A program made the position numbers and the translations under genes. A stretch of DNA of 64,000 bases from contig JAEZTQ010000112.1 in the NCBI GenBank assembly GCA_023443625.1, positions 62,001-126,000 on the forward strand, written 5' to 3'. Numbering within the stretch: the stretch's first letter is position 1; the number at the start of each line of letters is the position of its first letter. The DNA is from Bacillota bacterium (GTDB lineage: Bacteria; Bacillota_A; Clostridia; Lachnospirales; Lachnospiraceae). Below the pieces are notes generated by a model. It was not told the origin of the DNA. It was given only the letters and a program-made list of their open reading frames with translations, and did no database searches. Positions 18,104 to 27,370 of this stretch are shown here, in pieces.

Positions 18104-18504
18104 GATTCACTCCCGATTAACTCTAATTTTCTTAATTCATTCTCAAATTTATCTCTGTCAATAGGTTTACCTGCATAAGCAGTACATCCCAACTCAAATG
18201 CCTTGGTCACATTCTTGCCTTCACTTAAGGCAGTGGTCATTATAATTTTTGCTGATCTTTCCTCTGGAATATTATAATCTTTTTCTATCTCTCTAATTTG
18301 TTTCAAAGCCTTAAAACCATCAACAACCGGCATCATAATATCCATACAAATCAGATCATAACCTTCATTTATATCCAATGCCATCTTAAATGCTTCGATT
18401 GCCTCATTACCATCTACAGTAACATCACATTCTCCGTATTTAGATAAGAATCTCATCATGAATTTTCTACTAGCAAAGTCATCTTCTGCGATTAATATCC
18501 TCAT
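18100..18504 (-). CDS. Single-domain response regulator (CheY-like)
   Basis: A 134-residue receiver domain with no output domain. Acidic pocket 'IAEDDFASR', phospho-acceptor Asp55 in 'CMDIMMPVVDG', Thr in 'MTTALSE' and switch Lys in 'AGKPIDRD'. It probably acts by protein interaction or in a phosphorelay. No cognate kinase is adjacent. The coupling to queH is likely a matter of operon organisation rather than a shared pathway. Confidence 0.9.
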   Translation of the reverse strand: MRILIAEDDFASRKFMMRFLSKYGECDVTVDGNEAIEAFKMALDINEGYDLICMDIMMPVVDGFKALKQIREIEKDYNIPEERSAKIIMTTALSEGKNVTKAFELGCTAYAGKPIDRDKFENELRKLELIGSES

Positions 18505-18594
18505 TATAAACTTCCTCCCTGTAGTGTATAGGAATAATAATAGATTAAAAAATGTATATTAGATAGAGGGTATTTTGTATTATTTTTGCATATT

Positions 18595-19659
18595 TTAATA
18601 ATTATTTTGTAATTTTTTCCTTAATAACTCAACCAGTCTATGCATTTCGTCTTCTGTGCCTATGGATATGCGTAAGTAATTGTTAATTCTAGGTAAGTTA
18701 AAGTATCTTATGAATATTTTATTACTCCTTAAGTATTCAAATATTTCTTTTGCAGAGATTTTTTCATGAGTCGCAAAAATGAAGTTTGTTCCTGATTTAG
18801 GAAAAGAAAAACCAAGGGACCTTAATTCTTTCTCTGTATTCTCTCTAACATCCACTACCTTTTTTAGGCATTCTCTAAAATAATCAACATCCTTTACCGC
18901 TTCAGCTCCTGCAATAATGGCTGTGAGATTTAAAGTATAGGAATTAAAGGAATATTTCACATCATTAAGCGCTTTGATTAATTCTGCATTACCCATAGCA
19001 TAACCTATTCTCATGCCAGCCATGGATCTGGATTTTGAAAAGGTCTGAACCACAAGTAAATTATCATATTTCCCTATCAACTCTATCGCTGATTTTCCAG
19101 CAAAGTCTACATAAGCCTCATCAATAATCACAATCACATCTTGATTATTCTTAATAATATCTTCTATGACAGAGACTTCCTCATATATAGATGTAGGTGC
19201 ATTAGGGTTAGCTAAAATTACACCACCATTTTCCTTATAATAGTCCTCTCTTATAATACGGAAGTTCTCATCAAGAGGCTGAGTCTGATAGGGTATTCCA
19301 AAGAGGTTACACCATACAGGATAGAAGGAATATGTTATATCAGGAAATAGAATAGGTTTGTGAGAATTATAAAAAGTCATAAAAGCCATAGCAAGTACAT
19401 CATCCGAACCAACGCCAACAAACACCTGATTCTTATCCAAATGATAGAAGTCAGCCAATTCCTCCACCAACAGTTTTATCGTTGGATCTGGATACCTCTT
19501 TAATAGATCTGTATCCATTTCTTTTAATATCTTTGCAACACCAGGTGCTGGTGGATATGGATTTTCATTGGTATTTATTTTAATCATTCCCTCTATATTA
19601 GGTTGTTCACCAGGAACATAGGGTAGGACTCTTCGTATATTCTTCTCCCACAATTTCAT
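18595..19659 (-). CDS. hisC: Histidinol-phosphate aminotransferase
   Basis: A fold-type I PLP aminotransferase in histidine synthesis. Seen: 'NTNENPYPPAPGV' near the N-terminus, 'GSDDVLAMAF', 'DEAYVDFAG', the PLP lysine in 'QTFSKSRSMAGMRIGYAMG', and the C-terminal 'LRISIGTEDEMHRLVELL'. The start at 19659 gives 354 residues; an open frame runs to 19707 but translates the start-adjacent repeat. Other his genes are absent, so a broader aminotransferase role cannot be excluded. It lies about 130 bases downstream of another aminotransferase gene. Confidence 0.88.
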   Translation of the reverse strand: MKLWEKNIRRVLPYVPGEQPNIEGMIKINTNENPYPPAPGVAKILKEMDTDLLKRYPDPTIKLLVEELADFYHLDKNQVFVGVGSDDVLAMAFMTFYNSHKPILFPDITYSFYPVWCNLFGIPYQTQPLDENFRIIREDYYKENGGVILANPNAPTSIYEEVSVIEDIIKNNQDVIVIIDEAYVDFAGKSAIELIGKYDNLLVVQTFSKSRSMAGMRIGYAMGNAELIKALNDVKYSFNSYTLNLTAIIAGAEAVKDVDYFRECLKKVVDVRENTEKELRSLGFSFPKSGTNFIFATHEKISAKEIFEYLRSNKIFIRYFNLPRINNYLRISIGTEDEMHRLVELLRKKLQNNY

Positions 19660-19714
19660 AATAAGACCATGCCTTTCCGTAGCCTGCAAACTTTGGGCCG
19701 CAGGCATAATTTGC
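19657..19714 (-). repeat. Start-adjacent repeat, copy B (hisC)
   Basis: Begins GCAAATTATG, then the CCTGCGGCCCAAAGTTTGCA+GG hairpin, GGAAAGGCATGG and ends in TTATTATG at the hisC start. The internal ATG here opens a four-codon reading frame whose TGA overlaps the hisC ATG. Nearly identical to copy C over 45 bases. Confidence 0.85.
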
Positions 19715-19792
19715 TATTGAAAAATCTGTGATTTTTTAATCTATTCTTCCTTCTGTAAAAGCTCCCCCATTTTGGGTGTTGGCACTCCTCAA

Positions 19793-20980
19793 TTATGCTT
19801 TATATTCCTGGGCCAAAAGCTTGAATTTAGGAAGTGCTCTCTCTATCATAGCATAATCCACACAATACGCTATACGACAATATCCTGGACAGCCAAAGGA
19901 AGAACCAGGTACAATAAGGAGATTATGATTCTTTGCTTTATTAGCAAATGCTTTGTCATCCTCCTCTAAAGCTTTAATAAACAAATAGAAAGCACCCTGA
20001 GGCTTTACACATTCAAATCCATATTCAATGAGATTATTATATAGAAGCTCTCTGTTACGGTTATATACCTCCACATCGACCTTAACTTCAATACATTTTG
20101 CAACGGCTCTTTGAATCAGAGAAGGTGCATTCACATAACCGAGAATTCTGTTAGCCACATTTGCTCCTTGAATTATATCATCAAAATCATCTACTTCATT
20201 GGGAATCACCAGATATCCTATTCTCTCCCCTGGCAAGGAAAGGGACTTGCTAAAAGAATAGCCCACTATGGTATTATTGTAATACTTCGTCAGATAAGGA
20301 ACCTTTACATTATCATAGGCTAGTTCACGATAAGGCTCGTCAGAGATAAGGTAAATTGAAGTGTTAAATTCCTTCTGTTTTCGATTTAGGATAGCTGCTA
20401 ATTCTTTTATAGTTTCCTCTGAATACACTACACCTGTAGGATTATTGGGGGTATTCACAATAATAGCCTTTGTCTTAGCTGAGAGCTTTCCTTCAAGCTC
20501 CAGAAGGTTAGGTTGAAAATCTATGGTATTAGGTGAAACCACCACTAATTCTCCATCAAAATTACTGATATAATTTCTATATTCACCAAAGAAGGGTGCA
20601 AATACTACAACTTCATCACCAGGGTTAAGAAGTGTTTTTAATATAACATTTAATCCTCCTGCCGCTCCCACTGTCATAATCACATTATTATAATGAAAGT
20701 TGGTTTCAAACTCTTGATTAATTGAATTTGCTATCTTCTCACGTACATCCTCATATCCGGAATTATTCATATAGCCGTGTACTAAAGTCGGGCTTTCCTC
20801 GTTCAATATATCAATGAGTGCCTCTTTAATCTCAATCGGTGGTTCCACGCTGGGATTTCCCAAACTGAAATCAAATACATTCTCTGCTCCATGAATGCCA
20901 GCAAGACGCTTACCCTCTTCAAACATAGCTCTAATAACAGAACTATTCTTCACTAATCCAATCATTTTCTCCGAAATCAT
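19793..20980 (-). CDS. PLP-dependent aminotransferase (aspartate aminotransferase-like, class I)
   Basis: A 395-residue fold-type I aminotransferase. Seen: 'FDFSLGNPSVEPP' at the N-terminus, 'VGAAGGLNV', 'NTPNNPTGVVY', 'LISDEPYRELAY', the PLP lysine in 'GYSFSKSLSLPGERIGYL', and 'PGSSFGCPGYCRIAYCVD' with a C-terminal substrate-binding Arg. The usual annotation is aspartate or aromatic aminotransferase; the substrate is not settled by sequence. RBS AGAGGT lies before the ATG. It has a strong promoter with two operator-like repeats directly upstream, suggesting regulation. Confidence 0.9.
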   Translation of the reverse strand: MISEKMIGLVKNSSVIRAMFEEGKRLAGIHGAENVFDFSLGNPSVEPPIEIKEALIDILNEESPTLVHGYMNNSGYEDVREKIANSINQEFETNFHYNNVIMTVGAAGGLNVILKTLLNPGDEVVVFAPFFGEYRNYISNFDGELVVVSPNTIDFQPNLLELEGKLSAKTKAIIVNTPNNPTGVVYSEETIKELAAILNRKQKEFNTSIYLISDEPYRELAYDNVKVPYLTKYYNNTIVGYSFSKSLSLPGERIGYLVIPNEVDDFDDIIQGANVANRILGYVNAPSLIQRAVAKCIEVKVDVEVYNRNRELLYNNLIEYGFECVKPQGAFYLFIKALEEDDKAFANKAKNHNLLIVPGSSFGCPGYCRIAYCVDYAMIERALPKFKLLAQEYKA

Positions 20981-21026
20981 AATTTACCTCTTTTCTGACT
21001 AAATAACACGTTGAATTTTGCTGTAA

Positions 21027-21055
21027 AGTATATCACACAATTCTAGGCATATCAA
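21027..21055 (-). promoter_or_regulatory. Aminotransferase promoter
   Basis: TTGATA (21050-21055), 17 bases, TATACT (21027-21032) on the minus strand, about 45 bases before the start codon. Confidence 0.8.
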
Positions 21056-21060
21056 CATAT

Positions 21061-21108
21061 TTGTACTTATATACAGCAAAGTTGTTGTACTTATATACAG
21101 CAAAGTTA
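21061..21108. repeat. Tandem 24-bp operator-like repeat
   Basis: Two copies of TTGTACTTATATACAGCAAA+GTT with 24-base period, 23 of 24 bases identical. Each holds a TGTA-N6-TACA dyad. They sit immediately upstream of the -35 box, spaced close to two helical turns, as expected of regulator sites. Confidence 0.65.
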
Positions 21109-21301
21109 TTAGAATTATGTATATTTATACAGGCTTAGGATACTTTTTCGTAGATCTTCTATTATATAAATGCACTGAGGAATAAATGCGCCGAGCGTAG
21201 TGAGTGTGCATCCACCGGAGGCTGTCGTGCCTCATGCAGGCTTATATTAATAGTGGTGCTAAGCATGAGAATTAGACCCCTTAACGCAATAATACGAGAA
21301 A

Positions 21302-21336
21302 GCCGACCATAAAAACATATTATTTTATAGTCGGCC
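21302..21336. terminator. Terminator after the cellulase gene
   Basis: GCCGACCATAAAA pairs with TTTTATAGTCGGC around a short AT loop, with T-rich sequence on both sides. It lies some 45 bases past the cellulase stop. Between it and the tandem repeat lies a GC-rich patch (21187-21245) with small hairpins and no ORF. Confidence 0.75.
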
Positions 21337-21381
21337 TTCCTTTATTTATTATAGCTAAATTACTGAATGATCATGAGTGTA

Positions 21382-24300
21382 TTATTTTACTACAACCTTA
21401 ATTTTCGTTGAGACATCTCCTACCTCAGCCACCACATAATCAGTACCAATGGAGGCTGCAACTGCCACTCCTGTTTTCTTATTGATGGTTATAATTGATC
21501 TCTTGGTGGTAGACCATTTGATATCCTTGCTATCATAACCATATGCCTTTGCAGTATAGGTATATTCTGTTCCTAAAGCCATTGTATCTACACTCTTTGT
21601 TATAACAACAGAAGGTTTCTTCACAGTAATTGTGGTAGTAACTACTTCTGTCTTTCCACTATATAAAGTAATCGTTGTTGTTATCTTAGCAGTACCTACT
21701 CCAATAGCCTTAACTATACCGTTCTTATCTACAGTAGCAACCTTAGTATTACTGCTCTTATAAGATACAGTCACTGCTCCAATGGCATCAGAGGACGTTT
21801 TAACATCCAAACTTTCTACCAATTCTAAGGTACTTGGAAGGTCAACTTTAATTGCAGTCGTTAAGTCCACAGTACCATTCACATATAGAGTCTTTTTGGA
21901 TGGAGTAACACTTATTTGCTTTCTTAAAGAAGTAATGGCACTACTTGCTGCTTCTTTAGGAAGGACTACATACTGGGAACAATGAACAAGCTTAAGGGTG
22001 ATATATCCATTCACATCCACTACATAGGTAGAGCTGTATGGCAGGGTTTCCAGTTTATCGGTTTTTGCATTGTAATAGTATACATATACCTTACTTCCGA
22101 CTTTGATACCCTCTTTATCTCCTACATAAATCTTAACTTCTGCTTGTGACGGTAGTAAACCAGAATGGCTAAAATCTAATACAATTCCGCCCTCTACTGT
22201 AGCTTGTGTCACTAAATTATTATCTATTGCATTCACAGATAAAGATAAATTCACATCAGTAATATCTTTGTCAGAAGAATCAAGGTTTTTTCCTGCGAAG
22301 GTCCAACTATATCTCACCTTGTCCTTATCATCAACTACCTTGATTGATATATCGGCTTTCTTATCCTTTGCTGCTTGAATAAGTGCAGATTTAAGAACTA
22401 TATCAGATATATCAATCTGTTCATTAGAAAGAATCTTATCTGAAATATGGATAGCTAAATTCACTTCTCTTATATCCTTCTTATCCAACAAGTCAAGGAT
22501 AGAATTTGAATGAATAGATAACTTAAGCTCAAGCTTTTCACCATTCTCAGGCAGAAGTTTGAATACCTCCTCCTCTGATAAACGAATATCTCCATCCACA
22601 CTGCCTGCTACCTTGTCTTCCGTTACACTCACACTTATATCTACGTCCTGACCATTGGCACCACCCTGTATAATTTCAGTTGTAGGTACTACCGGTGTGG
22701 GTGTTGGTATAGCTGGTGTGGGTGTTGGTGTAGTTGGCGTTGGTTTCGGATCCGTTGGATCAGTTGGATCGGTTGGGTCTGTTGGATCGGTCGGGTCTGT
22801 CGGGTCAGTCGGATCGGTTGGGTCTGTCGGATCGGTTGGATCCGTTGGATCGGTTGGATCGGTTGGATCCGTTGGATCGGTCGGGTCGGTTGGATCGGTT
22901 GGATCGGTTGGTGTTGTACTATCCCCGACCTTTACCGTGAATATTGTTATCAGCCCATTTTCTGTCATGGCTGTAACTGTAGCAGTTCCTTCACCAATTG
23001 CTGTAACTACTGCAGATACAAGTCCATTTTTATCCACACCCATTGCAATATTATCAACTGTAACAACAGATGCATTGGAGGATACAAAGGATACATAGGT
23101 ATCTGTATCCACAGGAGTAAGTTTAACGGATACTTCAGAGCTCTTACCAATTTCACTAATATCTACTTTGGTCGCACTATTAGCCTCCATGGCAGTAGCT
23201 TCGTTGAGTCTATCCGGTACCGGCTGAACAAAAGCAACATTTTGTATGGTAAAGGTTACAGACATTGTGGTAGGTGTTGTAATATCTGTAAAGGTACACA
23301 CACGATTTTTAGTATCAACAGTTACTCCTTCTATAGAGCATCCGTCCCATGCGTTAACGGGTTGACCTGTATCTAAGATGCCTGTCGTAGCTAATGCTGA
23401 TTTAAAATCGCCTTTAGTCACTGCCAGTTCCTGACCATTTACAGTGACTTTATCATAGCGGATCTCTGCACTAGTAAGAGGTGTTACCTTTGCATTACCA
23501 GCTGTTACATCATAGTCTTTGATATAAATCGCTGTGAGCTTATTGATTTCTGAAATACCAGCAGCTTTTCCTTTGGCAGAAAGGTCTGTTGCAAGGTCAA
23601 AGGTTACGGTATATTGACCGTCTTCTGTGATTCTCACTGGTGCTCCCATTTCATTACCATAATATTTACTTGAACTATCATTGTATAAAACATTGAGGGA
23701 AAGATCCACATGATATTTGGGCTCTTCTTTAATAACTTTTACTTTTACTGTCTTTGTTATACCACTGGATGCAGTGATTGTAATATAAGCCACACCAGTA
23801 CTGATACCGACAATTCTACCAGAATCGCTAATCGTTGCCACATCCAGGTTGGAGGACTTAAAGCTAATTGCGTCTGTAGAGTCAGAAGGTACTAAGGAAG
23901 CAACCAACATTTTGCTCTTTTCTACAAGTACTGTATAGCTTTCTTCTAAAGTGTTAATCGCTGTTGCAGCCACTCCTGTATTGGCATTCTTAACGGTAAC
24001 TGTAATTGCATTCTTTACAGAACCGCTTTGAGAATAAACATGAATCTTTGTAGTACCAATACCTTTCGCATGAATTATGCCTCTGTATACTGTTACAATG
24101 GAGTCATCATCCGTACTCCAAAGCACAACATCATTGGTATTGCTTGGTTCAACAAAAGGAGAAAGGGTAATTCTATCACCCATATTCAAACTCAGGTTTT
24201 CTGTATCTAAACTAATTTTTGTAATAGGTGTTACAGTCACACCTTCTGTAATGTCAGTAAAGTCCCACTTCTTATTTAACTCTGATACAGGAAGCATAGT

Positions 24301-27009
24301 TCCTCTAATCATCGCTTCATCTATTTCTTTAAATACTGGCTGACAGGTTGCTCTATTCCAGAAGATAAAGTTACCCTTCTGGGCAGCTGTGTCCTTGGAA
24401 TTATCATAACCAATATCCCAAACCACAGGAACTACACCAGCCACCTGGCATGCCTTATTAACGATCTCACCAAAGTAAGCTCTAGCAACTTCATTAAAAC
24501 CAGAATCAGTACCAGTCTGTGGATATATTCTTGTACCATATTCACCAAGGTACATTGGCATATCCCATTTATTCGCCATGGATTTAAGGGAAGTAACTAC
24601 TTCATATACTTGACTATAGGTCCAAGTTGTACTTGTAGAGGCCTTATAGACATGGGCTGCAAACATAAGTCTGTTGTTGGTATTAAATGTATCAAATGGC
24701 TTATCAAATCCACTCTGTGTTCCTGTATTTGCATAGTGGGATTTAAATGCCAACCAACGCTTTGTATTATTAGAACCAGTAGAACGTACTACATTAACAA
24801 AAATCTGGTTTAGGTTCATAATAACAGGTGTATCCTGTGCAATGGCAGCAGCACTATTCTTTAAATCACCCTCCATGCAGGTAATTTCATTCATAGATTC
24901 AAATATCAGGTGTTCATCATAATCTTTAAAATGATTTGCAATATTTCTCCATACATACTCAAATTGTTCATATACGGAATCAATATCATCAGCTGCAACT
25001 CTTAACCAGCCAGATTGTTCGGCTCCATCATGATGAATATTGATGATTGCATACATATCCTGAGATACACAGTAATCTACTATATCCTGTACACGGTTAA
25101 TCCAATTGGTATTTAGGGCATATCCATTATTTGTATCAATCATGGTTCCCCAGGTTACAGGAATACGCACTGTATTATATCCAGCATCATGAAGTGCCTT
25201 AATGTACTTCTTGGTTGTGATAACTGTCTGCCAGGTTAATTCATTGGGTGTAAAACCAGAATGTCCATCCATGGTATTACCCAAGTTGATACCAGCACCC
25301 ATCTCATATATGGTATCATCTCCACTAATATCTCTAAAGGGTTGTGGATTACCAGGATCAGTAGCGGATGTAAAGAGCATATCTGTCTTCACATCTAGAA
25401 GGGCAGCACGAGCAATTTTATAATCCGTGCTCATAGAAGCCGGATTATCATATACCCCTTGAGCTACCACCAGTGCATCCTGTAAGTCAGACCAGGATTG
25501 TACTGTATACTTCCCTGGATCCATTGTTGCAGCATAATCTAAGGTCATCTTAAGTCTGTCTTTATCTGAGATCTCTTTATAACTATAAGTTGCGCCATTA
25601 TTAAATTTAATATCTACTAATTCACATGTGGTATCTTCAGACATAGCACTAATTACTAATTGAAAGTACTTCTGTTCCTCTGTTGTCAAAGCTGAATTAT
25701 CTGCTTTTATCTTATTAATTGTAAATGCAGGGAATACGTAAGTACCTACACCGTCAACAGTCAAACCAGTTTTGCCTGAAGTATTAGTACTTCCTACCAA
25801 ATATTTATTAGAGCCCTTACCAATACCATTACCGTCTTCACCTCTTGGACCTAATCGAAGGCTTCCATAAATCAAAAGATCAGAGGAACCACTTGTAACC
25901 TTAACTGTAGCATTGGCGCTTGTTGCGCTTGTCCAATTTACTCCAGCAGCAGCTAAATCCGCCTCTGTAATTGTAATAAGCTTCAAAGGATTGGTTGGAG
26001 ATATAGGTAATACAGGAGCCTCTAAATGTGCTAATCCTACTAATCTAATTGCAGGTGTTGCACTATAGAAGGATACATAAAGCTCTTCTAAAGCACCTTC
26101 TCCTGTTATGGATTGTATAATAGTATCCTTAGATACAAAAATTACATACTTATCTTCGGCACTATCATATTGAGCCTGGCCGAAGGTTAGAAGTGTTTCT
26201 CCCTGTATACCAAATGCATTGTCAAAGGGTTGTAACTTGAAAAGAGGAGTTTCTGCAGTTATTGTTTCATTGGTTTTAAAGGTAAGCATTAAGTATTTAC
26301 CTGTAAAACTACCACCTGAAACAGATTGGATAAATCCATTATAGGGGACTGTGGTATGTAATGAAGAATCCGAATTAAGAATATCCCCTGTTTCTGAGAG
26401 TAAACTTGTTTCTTCCAGGCCCGTTTCCGGATACTCAACAACACTTACACCAGGATCAATGGGGGGTTCAGGATCAGGAATAACATAAAAAACGATTGCT
26501 GTTTTTCCGCTATTCATTTCTAAATATGAATTGGTTCCTTCGGCAATTTTGGTTCCGCCTGCTACGTCCGCACTCCAGATGTTAACCAAACCATTCTTAG
26601 TATCATCACCTATTTCAATCTCACTTGTATAGTTTAATTCATAGGTTTCGTTAATGGTAATTTTCTTCAAGGATGCTACAATTGCACTTCCTGAGACACT
26701 TGTAAAATATCCCATATTTCTCATACCCGATACATTACTAGGTGTAACAGTTAAGGAGTAGGAACCATCTCCTGTCAGCGCTAGATCTTTGGATACATTG
26801 GTCCAACTAGCGGCTGTTGTGTAAGTAAAATTTAAACTTGTTTCTTCCTTGACTCCAGTCATGTCAAAGTCATACTGGATGGACGAAATTGGTGTTGCTG
26901 TACCTGTAGTCTCTGCTGCTGATACATACGATGGGGGTGTAACACTTAATGATGAAATCACCATAAGTATAGCCAAAGCACAGGACATAACTCTTCTTTT
27001 TAGCTTCAT
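21382..27009 (-). CDS. Large secreted GH5 cellulase with Ig-like domains and a TDP-repeat linker
   Basis: A 1,875-residue secreted endoglucanase-type enzyme. Order: signal peptide (1 to about 31); two beta-rich modules of carbohydrate-binding appearance (about 35-180 and 190-340) and a third (about 345-480); GH5 catalytic domain (about 560-900) with 'GAGINLGNTMD', 'TVRIPVTWG', 'NIHHDG', proton donor Glu708 in 'ESMNE' and nucleophile Glu823 in 'YLGEYGT'. Big_2-like domains follow, then another beta module (about 1110-1240), a further Big_2, about 18 Thr-Asp-Pro repeats (about 1366-1420), a Pro-Thr linker, a domain of unknown type and two C-terminal Big_2-like domains. No dockerin or SLH motif was seen. 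GGGAGG precedes the ATG. It hydrolyses beta-1,4-glucan by family knowledge. It stands alone in its transcription unit. Confidence 0.92.
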   Translation of the reverse strand: MKLKRRVMSCALAILMVISSLSVTPPSYVSAAETTGTATPISSIQYDFDMTGVKEETSLNFTYTTAASWTNVSKDLALTGDGSYSLTVTPSNVSGMRNMGYFTSVSGSAIVASLKKITINETYELNYTSEIEIGDDTKNGLVNIWSADVAGGTKIAEGTNSYLEMNSGKTAIVFYVIPDPEPPIDPGVSVVEYPETGLEETSLLSETGDILNSDSSLHTTVPYNGFIQSVSGGSFTGKYLMLTFKTNETITAETPLFKLQPFDNAFGIQGETLLTFGQAQYDSAEDKYVIFVSKDTIIQSITGEGALEELYVSFYSATPAIRLVGLAHLEAPVLPISPTNPLKLITITEADLAAAGVNWTSATSANATVKVTSGSSDLLIYGSLRLGPRGEDGNGIGKGSNKYLVGSTNTSGKTGLTVDGVGTYVFPAFTINKIKADNSALTTEEQKYFQLVISAMSEDTTCELVDIKFNNGATYSYKEISDKDRLKMTLDYAATMDPGKYTVQSWSDLQDALVVAQGVYDNPASMSTDYKIARAALLDVKTDMLFTSATDPGNPQPFRDISGDDTIYEMGAGINLGNTMDGHSGFTPNELTWQTVITTKKYIKALHDAGYNTVRIPVTWGTMIDTNNGYALNTNWINRVQDIVDYCVSQDMYAIINIHHDGAEQSGWLRVAADDIDSVYEQFEYVWRNIANHFKDYDEHLIFESMNEITCMEGDLKNSAAAIAQDTPVIMNLNQIFVNVVRSTGSNNTKRWLAFKSHYANTGTQSGFDKPFDTFNTNNRLMFAAHVYKASTSTTWTYSQVYEVVTSLKSMANKWDMPMYLGEYGTRIYPQTGTDSGFNEVARAYFGEIVNKACQVAGVVPVVWDIGYDNSKDTAAQKGNFIFWNRATCQPVFKEIDEAMIRGTMLPVSELNKKWDFTDITEGVTVTPITKISLDTENLSLNMGDRITLSPFVEPSNTNDVVLWSTDDDSIVTVYRGIIHAKGIGTTKIHVYSQSGSVKNAITVTVKNANTGVAATAINTLEESYTVLVEKSKMLVASLVPSDSTDAISFKSSNLDVATISDSGRIVGISTGVAYITITASSGITKTVKVKVIKEEPKYHVDLSLNVLYNDSSSKYYGNEMGAPVRITEDGQYTVTFDLATDLSAKGKAAGISEINKLTAIYIKDYDVTAGNAKVTPLTSAEIRYDKVTVNGQELAVTKGDFKSALATTGILDTGQPVNAWDGCSIEGVTVDTKNRVCTFTDITTPTTMSVTFTIQNVAFVQPVPDRLNEATAMEANSATKVDISEIGKSSEVSVKLTPVDTDTYVSFVSSNASVVTVDNIAMGVDKNGLVSAVVTAIGEGTATVTAMTENGLITIFTVKVGDSTTPTDPTDPTDPTDPTDPTDPTDPTDPTDPTDPTDPTDPTDPTDPTDPTDPTDPTDPKPTPTTPTPTPAIPTPTPVVPTTEIIQGGANGQDVDISVSVTEDKVAGSVDGDIRLSEEEVFKLLPENGEKLELKLSIHSNSILDLLDKKDIREVNLAIHISDKILSNEQIDISDIVLKSALIQAAKDKKADISIKVVDDKDKVRYSWTFAGKNLDSSDKDITDVNLSLSVNAIDNNLVTQATVEGGIVLDFSHSGLLPSQAEVKIYVGDKEGIKVGSKVYVYYYNAKTDKLETLPYSSTYVVDVNGYITLKLVHCSQYVVLPKEAASSAITSLRKQISVTPSKKTLYVNGTVDLTTAIKVDLPSTLELVESLDVKTSSDAIGAVTVSYKSSNTKVATVDKNGIVKAIGVGTAKITTTITLYSGKTEVVTTTITVKKPSVVITKSVDTMALGTEYTYTAKAYGYDSKDIKWSTTKRSIITINKKTGVAVAASIGTDYVVAEVGDVSTKIKVVVK
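22748..22911. repeat. 9-bp tandem repeats encoding the TDP linker
   Basis: About 18 copies of a GGATCGGTT-like unit inside the cellulase gene. Variation is mostly at third codon positions, so the protein repeat is kept. The plus-strand ORFs over it ('GSVGSVGS') are shadows. Confidence 0.95.
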
Positions 27010-27212
27010 ACATTTTCCTCCCTATTTTATTATCACTATTTAAAATAATAATAGCTATATCTATAATAATGCCTAATTCGACATAGTTCTACAGTACTAA
27101 TCAGTTTTTTACTGCTATTTTTTTTAATGTTTTGTTTATATTTGCTACTATTATTTAGTTAATTTACAGACTTTTTTACATAGTTTACTTAAAAAACTAA
27201 TTATTTGTAAAA

Positions 27213-27268
27213 TAAAAAAAGAAGGAGTCCTCAAAAATGATCTAATACCATCATTGAAAGACACCCTC
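27213..27268 (-). terminator. Terminator of the liv/cytidylate-kinase operon
   Basis: On the minus strand TCAATGAT and ATCATTTTTGA pair, extended by GTC/GAC, followed by TTCTTTTTTTA. It closes the livK-H-M-G-F-kinase unit. The 27010-27212 part of the gap upstream of the cellulase shows no clear promoter. Confidence 0.75.
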
Positions 27269-27370
27269 TGTATTCTTCTACTTATCTTTTTATTTACCTT
27301 TTTAATTACCTTTTTATTTACCTTTATCTTTATAATTATCTTTCTTATCTTTGTACTTATCTTTAGTTTT

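Noticed and set aside
22748..22911. Regular short repeats, considered as a CRISPR array
   Set aside because: Period is 9 bases without spacers and it lies inside a coding frame. No CRISPR array or cas gene was seen in the window.
22655..23098. Plus-strand ORF rich in Gly-Ser-Val repeats
   Set aside because: It is the antisense reading of the 9-bp repeats that encode the Thr-Asp-Pro linker of the cellulase.
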